Below are positions 12,501 to 24,534 of a DNA stretch of 64,000 bases, in pieces (positions within the stretch are counted from its first letter, which is position 1; every line of letters starts with the position of its first letter). Below the pieces are notes generated by a model. It worked only from the letters and a program-made list of their open reading frames with translations, was not told where the DNA came from and did no database searches. Origin of the DNA: Candolleomyces eurysporus (taxonomy: Eukaryota > Basidiomycota > Agaricomycetes > Agaricales > Psathyrellaceae); NCBI GenBank assembly GCA_027579435.1, contig JANBPK010000759.1, forward strand, positions 1-64,000. Direction: 5' to 3'. Both the position numbers and the translations under genes were made by a program.

Positions 12501-13231
12501 GCAGGCGCAGGCAGATTCGAAGAAGGCCAAGTTCCACAAACCCGAAGGAGATCATTTGACGCTGTTGACGGTTTACAACGGGTGGAAGAACGCCAACTTT
12601 TCCAACCCGTGGTGTCACGAGAACTTCATCCAAGCGAGAAGTATGAGGAGAGCACAAGATGTCCGGAAGCAGCTGTTGGGTATCATGGACAGGTATGCCC
12701 GTTTGTTTTCTCGAGGCTCTGACAGATTACTTACCAAATTTTACAGGTACAAACACGATATCTTGTCTGCGGGTCGTGATTACAACAAAGTGAGAAGAGC
12801 CATTTGCTCTGGCTTCTTCCGTAATGCCGCCAAGAAGGATCCACAGGAAGGGTACAAGACACTTGTCGAAGGGACATCCGTCTACATCCACCCGTCATCT
12901 GCACTATCCAACCGCGCCCCAGAGTGGCTCATCTACCACGAATTGATCCTGACGACAAGAGAGTACTGCCACAACGTTACCGCCATTGAGCCTAAATGGC
13001 TGGTTGAGGTAGCGCCGCAATTCTTTAAAGTGGCAGATGCCAACAAGACCAGGAAACGCAAGAAGAAGGAGAAGATCGAACCCGTGTACAACAAGTACAA
13101 CAAGTACGAGAAACCAGACGAATGGCGGCTGTCGAAAGTCAAACGCAGTGCTCGATCGGTACGTGCTATTAGTATTTGTCCCCTTGCTCCCCTGATGCTG
13201 ACGTTTTGTGCAGAGTCAAACGTTTGGTTAA
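9517..13231 (+). CDS. PRP22: Pre-mRNA splicing helicase Prp22 (DHX8), with DDAH motif
   Basis: DEAH-family ATPase that proofreads exon ligation and releases spliced mRNA. Exons 9517-10162, 10214-11067, 11120-11486, 11537-12692, 12747-13158 and 13214-13231 keep phase and give 1150 aa, close to yeast Prp22 (1145). N-terminus [10 protein letters not shown] matches DHX8; an RS/Arg-rich block near residue 155 precedes an S1 RNA-binding domain ([18 protein letters not shown]...[13 protein letters not shown]). Helicase motifs: [11 protein letters not shown], Ia [81 protein letters not shown]2 and OB-fold regions follow to [21 protein letters not shown]. Motif II reads DDAH rather than DEAH. The final exon is only 18 nt; the alternative is read-through of that intron. 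Confidence 0.95.
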
Positions 13232-13406
13232 CCCTCTGGATTGTGGCCATCCTCTTGTTTTCGAATTCTCGTTGCACACTTTTGAATGCAGTAGATGCAG
13301 ATGTAGTAATATTGTGACAGTCTCTTGCAGAGCCATCGTACTTGTATGATTGTTGATGATTTCATCGCATCAAGACCCAGAGCCGCTTTCCACCTTGACT
13401 TGGTGA

Positions 13407-14020
13407 CTAGCCAACAAATCTCAGCGAATCTGCGCTGATGTAATACTTGGCAACTTCTCCTGGCTTCGTCGGGGGCGCAGTTGGATCGGGAAGAAGCATG
13501 AATGTTTGCGAGAACACGCGGGGTTGTCCATCGACCGTTTTTGCGGGAGTGTTGGGCGGGTTTCCTGCTGGACCTTTTCCATGGGTGACATTGCCTGAGA
13601 CTGTTACCATCAGCGATGGAGGCTGTGGCCCTATTCCGCGTCGTTATACCCTTTCTTCTGTAAACACCTGATAAGATACCAAAGAAAGGCTAACCTGGAA
13701 TGGGTTGACAATCGAATGACTGGACCTCATGTTTGGTGGGAGGCATATCGTTTATCAGGCTCCGTACGCCATCCACGCCTTGAAAGGGCTTCCCGTTCCA
13801 CGTCAAGGATGACGATGGTCGATAGAACTGGGGTAACTCCGCGAGCCTCGTGTCTGAATCATATGCCGTGTAGTAGAGGCGCGTAAAGTTGTCGGCGGCG
13901 CGCGTCGCAATTTCGATGCTGAGCTTAGTTGAGCACCAAGGACTGTAGCCGTAAATGAAGAGGAAGCATGGCGCACTCGCTGGGGGTGAGTGTTGTTGTC
14001 GTCGAAGGTACTGTGGCCAT
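13407..14020 (-). CDS. NTF2-like mRNA export factor (Nxt1/p15 type)
   Basis: Small NTF2-fold protein that pairs with the Mex67/TAP export receptor at the nuclear pore. Exons 14020-13977, 13918-13695 and 13594-13407 give 151 aa, normal for p15/NTF2. Recognisable pieces are IEIATRAADNFTRLYYTAYD, LTWNGKPFQGVDGV, FDCQPIPG, RVFSQTFMLLPD and YYISADSLRFVG. The first exon (MATVPSTTTTLTPSD) was chosen because ATG at 14020 with gtgcgc donor and ctcag acceptor keeps the frame. Yeast uses the unrelated Mtr2 for this job. Plain NTF2 (Ran import) is the alternative, but the tail and DCQP motif favour the Nxt type. Its start lies 141 bp from the divergent Isc1 start at 14162. Confidence 0.82.
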
Positions 14021-14161
14021 CGTCGTCGTGGTTGTAGGTGAAGAGCGAAGAATGTATTGATGTCACGGACGGTCCAACAAAAAACACCGGATTTTGATGG
14101 TGGTATAACCTGCAATGGTCCGTTGTCCCCTCGAGGCATTCTCCCTTGGCTCCCTGACACA

Positions 14162-15670
14162 ATGTCGGACACTCAGCTTCGAGTCTTGAGTCTCAACTGC
14201 TGGTAAGTGCTAATAATAGCGTCGTTGAGCGTATTGGCTAAAAGTTATATATGCCACTAGGGGACTCAAATTCGTCTCCAAGAACCGAGAGGAACGAATC
14301 GAGGCTATTGCCCATGAATTGTCTCAGGGGGACCACGACATCATTGCTTTGCAGGAGATATGGGTCTATGCAGACTACCAGAAGGTGCAAGAGCGTCTCG
14401 CGAAGCGCTTGCCCAACTCCAAATTCTTCTATGGGTGAGTCCTCTGCGATTCTACCGACAGTGGGATGAACAAGTCTAATCTCGCCTCGTGTTAGAGGTG
14501 CTTTGGGTGCAGGGCTTGCGATATTCACTCGTTTTCCTATACTGTCGACTGCGGTGCACCCTTATTCGCTGAATGGTGCCCCGATTGATGTCACTGCCGG
14601 AGACTGGTTTGTTGGCAAGGCTGCAGCCAACTTGGTCCTTCTNCATCCTATATTGGGCCAGGTCCAAATATTCAATACCCATGTAAGCCTTTCCTGTTTC
14701 CCCTGTGAATACTCCTGACTCTGCTTGACCAGCTATTTGCGAAAGGTGGTGAAGATGGACCGGAACATCTTCGAGCTCACCGGCTGGTAGGCTCATGGGA
14801 ATTTGCCAAGCTTGCTCGCCAAGCTGCAGAACTAGGTCGATATGTCATTTGTGTAAGAATAATGTACTCTTTCTNNTCTTACATCCAAACTGACTATGAT
14901 AGCTTGGAGACTTTAACAGTATACCCCCAACACTCCCGATGACCATCATTCAGGACCATGCTTCCCTCACAGACGCTTGGGCCGTTACCCATCCCAATTC
15001 TGAGAGTCTGTCCCCCACCACCGCTCTTGAAGCTGTNGAAATGCTCGGAATCACAGCAGATAATACCCACAATACCTGGTCAGCAGGCAAGAGCTGGATC
15101 ACAGGCTGGGGGAAACGCCTCGACTATGTCCTATACCGCCAACCTGCCCGGCACAACTCCCCCCCAAGCGATACCGTCGCAGTTCTCCGCGCAACCCAAT
15201 GCAAGGTTGTCTTCACTGACCACGTTCCCGGCCATAACTTCTCCTACTCGGACCACTTTGGTCTTGAAGCCACGCTTGCGATCGAAACCTCGCCAGCCGA
15301 TGCGCCTGCCGTACTGGATGTTCAGAGAGAACTTACGAGTGCAGCGATGGCCACGACAATCCAAGCTTGGACAGCGTGCTATCGCTTCGCGAAGGAACGC
15401 ATGAAGAAAGAACTCATCATCTTCGCTGTTTCCATCTTCGCCCTCGTCGCCGTTGCTGTTGGCACCGCCTGGCTGCCCTATGCATGGATCACCCCCATTT
15501 TCATCCTTTTCACGATTGCTGTCTCGTGGCTAGCCACGACGATGTTATACCATGGGTTCTTATACGGGAATTGGGAGTGCAATGCCCTCATGAACGCCAT
15601 CGAGGATTTGGAGCACCATCGGAAGGGTCTGCAGATTCTTGGACGCAGGAATTCAGGCAATTTCAATTAG
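14162..15670 (+). CDS. ISC1: Inositol phosphosphingolipid phospholipase C (Isc1, neutral sphingomyelinase family)
   Basis: Hydrolyses inositol phosphoceramides (or sphingomyelin) to ceramide. Exons 14162-14202, 14261-14434, 14496-14682, 14733-14852 and 14903-15670 keep phase. Endonuclease/exonuclease/phosphatase fold residues are visible: LNCWGLKF, Mg-binding Glu in IALQEIW, P-loop-like region GGALGAGLAIFTRFPI, IFNTHLFAKG, Asp in CLGDFNSIPPTLP, and SYSDHFGLEA with the catalytic Asp-His pair. Two C-terminal membrane segments (IIFAVSIFALVAVAVGTAW and ITPIFILFTIAVSWLATTM) match the double anchor of Isc1/nSMase2-type enzymes, which put the enzyme on ER or mitochondrial membranes. Ns at 14643, 14876-14877 and 15037 do not break the frame. 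Confidence 0.93.
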
Positions 15671-15996
15671 TGCNTTNATGAACTTTACCTTTGCTTTCAT
15701 ATGATACCTTACATTTCGATTCCGGTTACTATTATATGCATGCTCGTCGAAACGAGGTACATTGGATATGTCTACTATTAGTTTACAAATGGNCTTAGTT
15801 ATGGGGGTAACTGATACAGTTGCTACTTGCTACAATCGGTATGAGGGGGCAGCCAGAATAAGAGCGTATTGTCGGAATACTGTGTGGTATCGTCGAGTGA
15901 GANTGCCAGTTCAGTAGGGGTTANTTAGTGTATCGGTGTAAGTGATTANNGNTTCAAATTCGTAGGGTAGACTATCGCCTGATTCACGGAGGCCGA
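15671..15996. other. Intergenic, tail-to-tail
   Basis: 3' ends of the Isc1 and hydrolase genes meet here. It contains several single Ns and no supported gene. Confidence 0.55.
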
Positions 15997-18212
15997 CTAG
16001 CTCTTTACAAGAACTGTCAGGTCGGGATGACTGCTGCTCTTTGAAGCAAATCGAATGGCAGACGGGGATGACGGTTGAATGGAAGTCATGCCCAGGACGG
16101 CCGGGCGAAGAATGCTATGACTTTTCCTCGTTCTAGGTCCGCGACNCGAGTGCGGGCCCTGTGTACAAGATCGAGGAAGGACATTCAATAGCGAGTGCGA
16201 GCTGTTTCGGCGAGAGAGGATTGGCTTGAGTCGATGATGCTCAAGCTCGCGAGACCTCGTAGGGAATGGGGGAATGTCCGGGANTTGTTCTGGTGCTGCC
16301 ACCTCGCCTTCGGCATGGTCCTTGCTATTTCCCAGATGGAATTTGTGCGTCCAAGTAGGAGATCTGATGAAGCTCGGTGTGACCTCATCGGCGTCCGNAC
16401 CAGTCTTGTTGGTTTTAGAGGAGACATTCTCGAAANTTTGCAACTGTTCTTCNCCTGTGGGCATTTCCGTGCCGTCACCAGTGACAATGACTGGATTAGC
16501 TGATATTTCATGGCCAAGTTCCGCCTCCGCGCGCGGAGAAAGGATCTGTGGCGACCTGCTTTGTATCTGTGGCAAGGTGTGCTTCACATAGTTGCGAATC
16601 GATTGGAATGCTTGTTTAGCGCAGTCTAGGAACGGATATATNTGAAAGACATGGATCTGNCAGCGCCGTCAGTTTCAGGAATGAACGTAAGATGGAAATC
16701 ACTGACCGCGTCGTCGTACACCTCATGTTGTACTTCCACGCCAGCCAGCGTCGCNTTGTGGGCCAAGAGGGCGATCTCATCACGGAGAACCTCTGCATCT
16801 CCAGCCTGGATGAGCATCGGTGGTAAGCCATGCATGTCCCCGAATAATGGACTGGCATAAGGGTGGGTCAGGTACTGCTCCATATGTTCGCCCAAGTACA
16901 TCGCAATTGGGTTCATGTGGTTGTCTGGTGGAAATGGGACAACGTCATATGCAGAGTTCAAGTCCCAAGATTCACAACTCAGTGTCAGATCTAAATTGAT
17001 TTTAGTATCCACAGCTTGTTGTATAACTGAGATGCNCATACCACACCAAGGTGACATCAGAATGGCGGCTGCAGGAAGGGGGTAGGAATTGTCGCGAAGN
17101 TATAACATGAGGGCAAGGCAGAGACCACCACCCGCACTGTCACCCGCAACAATCACATTCTCCGGGGGGATCTGGAGGTCTTCCACCAACCGAAAGTATC
17201 CACTGACAACGTCGTGAAGGGGCCCAGGAAAGCATGTCTCCGGTGCAAGGCGATAGTCCANGGCTGTGACCTCGTTGAGCGATTATACAGACAGTCTCTT
17301 GAAAGGAGTAACATACCAAAAACGCGAGCATCAGCATATTTGGCGAGCGGTATGCTAATGATTCGCTGAACGGCTGCGCTGGACAGGTAGTAGGCACCTG
17401 GACCNATGAAACCACGTCTGTCAAGATATGATTTCCTTTCTCGACTTGACAGAACTCACCTCCGTGGATGTACAGGATCACGCGTTCCTGCCTCTTCGGG
17501 ATGCTCGGAGAATCTCCTGCAGCGAGTCTGGTGCCGTTCTTCCATTCGTGCTGTAAACGGCGCCACGTCTTCCTNCCCACAACCCATTCTCCATGTAGCT
17601 CACGTTCACCGGTTTCGGCTGCATCCCACNCCGCAAGGATCCCTCTGAGGTTGCGCTGCGTAACTTTGAATGTAACCGGAGTGACAAGTGCGTCAGAAGG
17701 CAGTGGAACCAAACCACCTAAACTGATGATCGTTCTCAGAGAGTCCTAAAGAGGTTTCAGGTAAGGGATGAAACCTTAGATGGACCGATCACNAACGCAC
17801 TATNTTAACCAGGTCTGCATGCCGTTCAATCTCGCGAATAAGGCNTGTCAAGATTGTCATCTCGATGCCCCAAGTCTTCCGCCTCGGTCCCCAGATCGTG
17901 TGCGAGAGGACCTCGGATGTAACATGNGTAGCTAAACAAACGGCCGCTCAGAGTCGTCCTNGGAATCGAAGAGGCAAGCTTACCCTTGGAAGCAGCAATT
18001 GCGGCGAATTTCCAGTACTCCCATACCCTCGGAGCCCTTCGAGCTGCGAGCTTGAGCTTTGGATCGATCCTGGCTGACGGTGGAGCAACGCCTGGAGTTG
18101 AATAGTGAACGAGCGCATCGGCAGGCGAGGACTTGACGGTCTGAGATGTTGGCTCATTGAGAGCTTGACGCCGGGAGAGAAAGCGAGGCGCTATGGCAGA
18201 GAACAAGGACAT
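15997..18212 (-). CDS. Alpha/beta hydrolase fold-3 (HSL-like) protein with low-complexity C-terminal tail
   Basis: Esterase/lipase-type protein of the hormone-sensitive lipase family. Exons (approx.) 18212-17984, 17912-17801, 17745-17460, 17397-17317, 17270-17042 and 16990-15997. Hallmarks: oxyanion HGG in ILYIHGGAYYLSSAA, LDYRLAPETCFPGPLHD, nucleophile in VIVAGDSAGGGLCLALML, MSPWCDLTLSC, the late acid region LIQAGDAEVLRDE and the His in VSDFHLTF. The last ~200 residues are Ser/Pro/Arg-rich and not part of the fold. Ns at 17845 and 17261 each add a base; without them the frame runs cleanly. Near 16640 an N coincides with a base loss before the conserved PFL element. Substrate unknown. The frame problems look like assembly faults rather than a dead gene. 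Confidence 0.8.
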
Positions 18213-18456
18213 GATNNCNTTGACATGAGGGGAATGGAAAACGGAAGGACAATGGGTCTCAAAATCACGATATTATTTATGGACCAAAACAGCTGCTCCG
18301 GATCCTCTAGTTTCATCCGTCACTACCACGTGGTCGTGTCCGATCCGCCGAAGTATCAAATCCGATGTCATTGCGGTGTACTGTATCCAGTCAACTGTCA
18401 GANANANNNAGNNNCACCCCTTCACCATGCGAGCATACCCCGCAGTCTCGCCGGAA

Positions 18457-20301
<1,845 letters not shown>

Positions 20302-20500
20302 GTCGTTTGAGGTTGAGAGAGGAGNNNNTGAGTCGGAAATATAGCTTTGGCTGCGGGTGATGTAATCGACCTTGACATTTCCCATTACGGGTGGGCGCTC
20401 TGCNNACAATCATTTCNGTCAAACACNTCATGTCACCAAGCGAGCCGATTCCGTTGCCACTGCCAGCACTGCTCTCCCTTTGTCTGGCTTGTAGCCCACA

Positions 20501-21707
20501 ATGGAGGTCGTAGAGGAAGCCGTTCCTTCTCTTCTCATCGAAGTCTGCGTCGACTCCGTGGAATCTGCAGTAAAGTCTGTTTCCCTACTACCTTCAANGG
20601 AATTGCTGAGAATTTAACACCAGATACTATTAGTGCCGTGCANGGTGGTGCCGACAGATTGGAGGTCTGTGCCAACCTTGGCGTCGGTGGAGGAACCACT
20701 CCCAGTCCTGGGCTCGTCAGGTCCATTCAAAAAGCGGTGAAGGACTCTGTACCGCTAATGGTGAGTCGGTTCTATTCCCACTTGTTGCACAGAACCCANT
20801 GNTTTTTNNTTCACTTAGGTCATGATTNGGCCACGGGTTGGCGATTTTCGATACTCATACCATGAGATCGAAGTGATGCTGAGTGACATCGCTTCCTTCA
20901 AGGAACTAGGTGTGCGTGGATTCGTTGTTGGCGCGCTGTCCGAAGACGGCCGTGTAGACATTGAAACCATGAAACGGTACGTCGCCAATCCCGGATCAAC
21001 GCTCCTGCGCAACGCTAACCTCAAGCGAAGGCTAGTAGACGAGATTCTGCCACTGGAAGGTCATTAAATATGCCATTTATTCGGGATTTTGTCAAGAAAC
21101 TGAGTCCGCGTCCAGTCTGCTTCCACAGAGCTTTCGACATGACTCGGGATCCTGAAGAAGGTGTGTTCAAAGTCTGTCACAATTACCATAGGAACTCACT
21201 ATGCCATTTTAGCTCTGAGTGAGATTATTGAAATCGGTGGTATTTCCCGGGTATTGACGAGGTGTGTCTCCTTCTTGATGTCATCGAAGAGATGTCTAAC
21301 GAAACNNNCNTAGTGGTCATGCCGCTCGTGCCCCCGAATCAATAACGACGCTGGAAAGTTTGTTCGATACAGCCAGGAAGATGACTGGACATGATCTATG
21401 GGGACTCACCTTGATGCCAGGCAGCGGGGTCAACAGCAAGACGGTCACCNCAGTNGTCCAGCAATTGCTTCCAAAAGGTCTCCGGGAGATACATCTCAGT
21501 GGTGGTAGATGGGTTGAAAGCCACATGCATTTCAGAAGAGATGGTTTGGGGTTTGGGGCATCCCCGGAGAATGAATGGCGCAACTGGAAAACGAGCAGGA
21601 AGGAGATTCAGNGGGTGAGAGAGGCCGCCGACCTTGCCTGGGACACATATTGGGACAAAATTGGNCAACAAGCACGCCCCATAATCAAGGATAGCTCTGA
21701 GAGCTAA
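20501..21707 (+). CDS. CutC-family protein (copper homeostasis family)
   Basis: TIM-barrel protein of the CutC family; the copper role is from E. coli and human work and is disputed. ATG at 20501 gives MEVVEEAVPSLLIEVCVDSVESA. Further pieces: GGADRLEVCANLGVGGGTTPSPGLV, MIRPRVGDFRYSYHEIEVM, LGVRGFVVGALSEDGRVD, PRPVCFHRAFDMTRDPEE, GGISRVLTSG, LTLMPGSGVNSKTV, LREIHLSGGRWVESHM. Donor and acceptor sites are clear at 20761-20819 and at the two introns between 21160 and 21312. Two joins (after ESA near 20573, and between 20977 and 21105) do not resolve into one frame by eye, and one of them contains an N. The family is sure, exact exons are not. Confidence 0.82.
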
Positions 21708-22266
21708 ATATCCGAACGTTAGCCTTTTGCTCGTAGCTGCTGTTATTTCTACTGATTTCAGTTTACTTTACATTGTGGTCTGGGAACACTTATACCTCTT
21801 TAATCAACCGTTTCTCTCTGCCTTTTTGAGCTCGAAAGCGCTCGGTGATGGGACNNTNNNGGTGACACATTGATCCGTCCCTCTCTCCTCCCAGTTGTCC
21901 TTTTTGCATTCGAGCCTGAATTCGGGATTCAAACGTCGCGCGAATATCACTGCAATGCGGCTGAATATCCCGCTACTCAGCCGACTCACGCCATTGTGAC
22001 AAAAAGTATTGTTGCCGAACCTCAGGCACCACTCACCGATCTGTCCGCACCGTCGTCTTTGGCCATCATATATCTAGATTCTAAAGCCTCTCAAAATCTC
22101 GAGCGCAGTCGATCCTCGTGTCTCTAGTGCTGTACAAATCTTGGGGATTTCTCTGGGGACACATGATATCTCAGTCTAGGGACTCCGATTTTTTACTTAA
22201 TTACCAAGGGGGCGATCAAATCGTTGCTTCCTTCCCTTCTCCTTCTCGTNCATCCGTGTCTGGTAG
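21708..22266. other. Intergenic plus unresolved 5' part of desaturase gene
   Basis: Promoter of the desaturase gene is expected here. A first exon could begin at the ATG at 22163 and splice to 22267 using a weak gttgct donor, but I cannot prove this. Confidence 0.35.
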
Positions 22267-24255
22267 GATAACGTCGTGCCACCTATGCTTCAGCAACTTG
22301 GCGATCCTCCAGGCCATGGCCGTCCTCAAATATGGTGGTCTAATTCCATCTTCTTTCTATCTGTACACTTGGCCGCGTTCGTTGGAATGTACTATTATCC
22401 CCCATGGGCCGTGAAGGGGGGAACCCTTGTTTTCGCTTTTCTCGTTTGGCAACTTGCAGACTTTGGGTGCGTCCNGCGAATTCAATTCACGAATCCTCNT
22501 ACCANTAACTCCTCNATGCATTTAGNATTACTATTGGATATCATCGTCTCTATTCTCACAAGGCCTTCAGAGCGAACATTGGCGTCCGCGCTCTCTTGGC
22601 GATACTAGGCTCCGCAGGCTTCCAGGGTTCTATNAAGGTGCGTACTTCCCCCAAGATACCACTCGGGGTCGAGTTTTGATAAGACCAATATGTTGATTCC
22701 ACTCCAGTGGTGGTAAGTGGTGCTTTTATAGCATTATGAGCGGGATCTTATCCAATACGGCGTCCTATCCGCAGGTGCCTACGTCACCGACTTCATCACG
22801 TACGCCTTCAAAATCTATCTCGGAAAGNAGGAGTAAGCGCAGCTGACATATTNTACTAGAGATACACGGATGATCCTATCCACGACCCGTATGCCCGTTT
22901 GACTTCCCGGCTATACTGCTTTATCCACCTCGTTTTGTTGTGACAGTTATGCTGCGACCAGGGGCCTTTTCTATTCCCATATGGGATGGATATTCTTCAA
23001 ACCGACTTACGAACGAATGAAACTAATTGAACAAGACGACTTGGAGCGGGATCCAGGTATGTCTCCATTGGTGTGTTCATCGTATCTTCAGCTGACGGGG
23101 AACACGGGTAGTGGTGAGACTCCAACACAAGTACTATGGTACGCCGTTGCCATATCTGTGTGAGAGGACTGTCCTCAGCGTGCGGTTTCAGTTCCAGTTG
23201 CCTTGACCCTCGGGTTTGTCTTCCCACCGTTGCTGGGGTTATTATGGGAAGATCCCGTAGGTTCCTTCGTGTGGGCGGGGATGGTATCGCGGTTGTTCAG
23301 TTCAGTCGCTCTCATTATCTAAATTCATGGAGACAGATGCTGACCCTGATCCGTCTCGGCAGTCTGGCATTGCACCTTTTTGGTGAACTCGTGCGTCAAC
23401 CTCAAATTATGCGGTTCCAGCATCTGAACTCAAAAATTGCACAGGCTCGCCCACAAGGATGGTCTACAGCCGTATTCCGACGAAGACACGTCGAGAGGAA
23501 ACCTCGTGAGTAGNCGTGGTAGCGGCCGACTTCTTTGCCTGACTTCATGACCAGCTTCTCGCTATTCTCACCGGGGGAGAAGGGAATCACAATTTCGTGA
23601 GTCTTCCTCATTCTCATAGTGAACATTGCTTCTCACATGTTTTCTGAAAGCACGTAAGTATGCGAGGTGTGCTCGCAATTGTCAGCTTTACCGATTTTTT
23701 GCCACAGCACACATTTCCCCATGACTTTCGTTCTGGGCCATCGATGNTCGACTGGGATCCGAGTAAATGGATAATTCTCGCTTTGAANGCGCTCGGTTTG
23801 GTNCATGGGCTGCGCCGTGCTAAGCAAGAAGACGTCAGAGAGGCTGCACATTACATGCANNAGAAATACTCTGGCGACACTCNGCTGAAAGAGTCTTCCG
23901 CCGACGAGACNGAGGACGAATGGCAAGGTCCAATCTGGGGNTCCAATGAAGTATCGGAGTTCAAGCGAAATAAACCTTCAAGCTGCCTCATCATTCTCGA
24001 TGGTTTTGTGGTCGATGTCACGCCATACCTTCGGGAACACGTACGTGACAATCTCCACCGAAACTCTGTTNAGAACGCTAACGTTCGNGGGTAATNCAGC
24101 CTGGGGGTGCCAGTTTTCTGCGACGGTACTCGAGTGAAGCAACCAGAGACAGCTCTGAGGATGCGCAATGGGCATTTTATGGTGGTCTCAACAAGCACTC
24201 TCGGGCGGCCAAGAATAAAATGCGTAGCCTTAGNATNGCCAAGCTGAACCATTAG
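22267..24255 (+). CDS. OLE1: Delta-9 acyl-CoA desaturase with C-terminal cytochrome b5 domain (Ole1)
   Basis: ER membrane enzyme that makes palmitoleic and oleic acid from saturated acyl-CoA. First secure codons are DNVVPPMLQQ at 22267; the start exon is not fixed. Order: LSVHLAAFVGMYYYPPW membrane span; His box 1 GYHRLYSH; His box 2 LRHRLHHRYTDDP; TRGLFYSHMGWIFFKPTY; second hydrophobic block LTLGFVFPPLLGLLW; NSLAHKDGLQPYSDE; His box 3 HNFHHTFPHDF. The third box is assembled from exon ends at 23596 and 23708 plus a 3-nt exon at 23651-23653. The C-terminal cytochrome b5 domain shows FVVDVTPYLREHPGG and a second heme His in NKHSRAAKNK. About ten introns, mostly ~50 nt. Several Ns lie in the cytochrome part; most fall in frame. 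Confidence 0.92.
23651..23653 (+). other. OLE1: Predicted 3-nt microexon (one His codon) of the desaturase gene
   Basis: The codon CAC lies between ...tctgaaag and gtaagt. The flanking introns would be 23597-23650 and 23654-23707, each 54 nt, the usual intron size here. Including it restores the conserved H-x-x-H-H third box; skipping it gives HNFHTFP. Confidence 0.6.
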
Positions 24256-24534
24256 AAANNNNTNGNTCNTTGTCGACATAGAAAAGGATTTCTTGCGTGT
24301 AGTAGCACATAGATTTTAGAAACATTTACCGTTTGTCTGTTTCGAGCAGAGCTCTGAGCTGTGACGCTTAAAAGGACCGNGCCATTCAACGCGTCTCGTC
24401 ACGTGGCTGACAATAATGGGTGCTGTCGTCGTTTAATTCGGAGGTGGTCAGTTACAGGCGACTGAGATACTGCAATATTCTCGTGTCTATCCTCTCTCAG
24501 ATCCTAAGGGCATTCTCAAGAGCGAGCAAGGACC
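24256..24534. other. Intergenic
   Basis: Between the desaturase stop and the bromodomain start; contains several Ns and no supported gene. It must carry the promoter of the bromodomain gene. Confidence 0.5.

Noticed and set aside
11857..12657. Antisense 266-aa open frame inside Prp22
   Set aside because: It overlaps the conserved helicase core and has no homology of its own.
15997..18212. Calling the hydrolase a pseudogene
   Set aside because: Frame breaks coincide with Ns, catalytic motifs are all intact and splice sites are canonical, so assembly faults explain it better.
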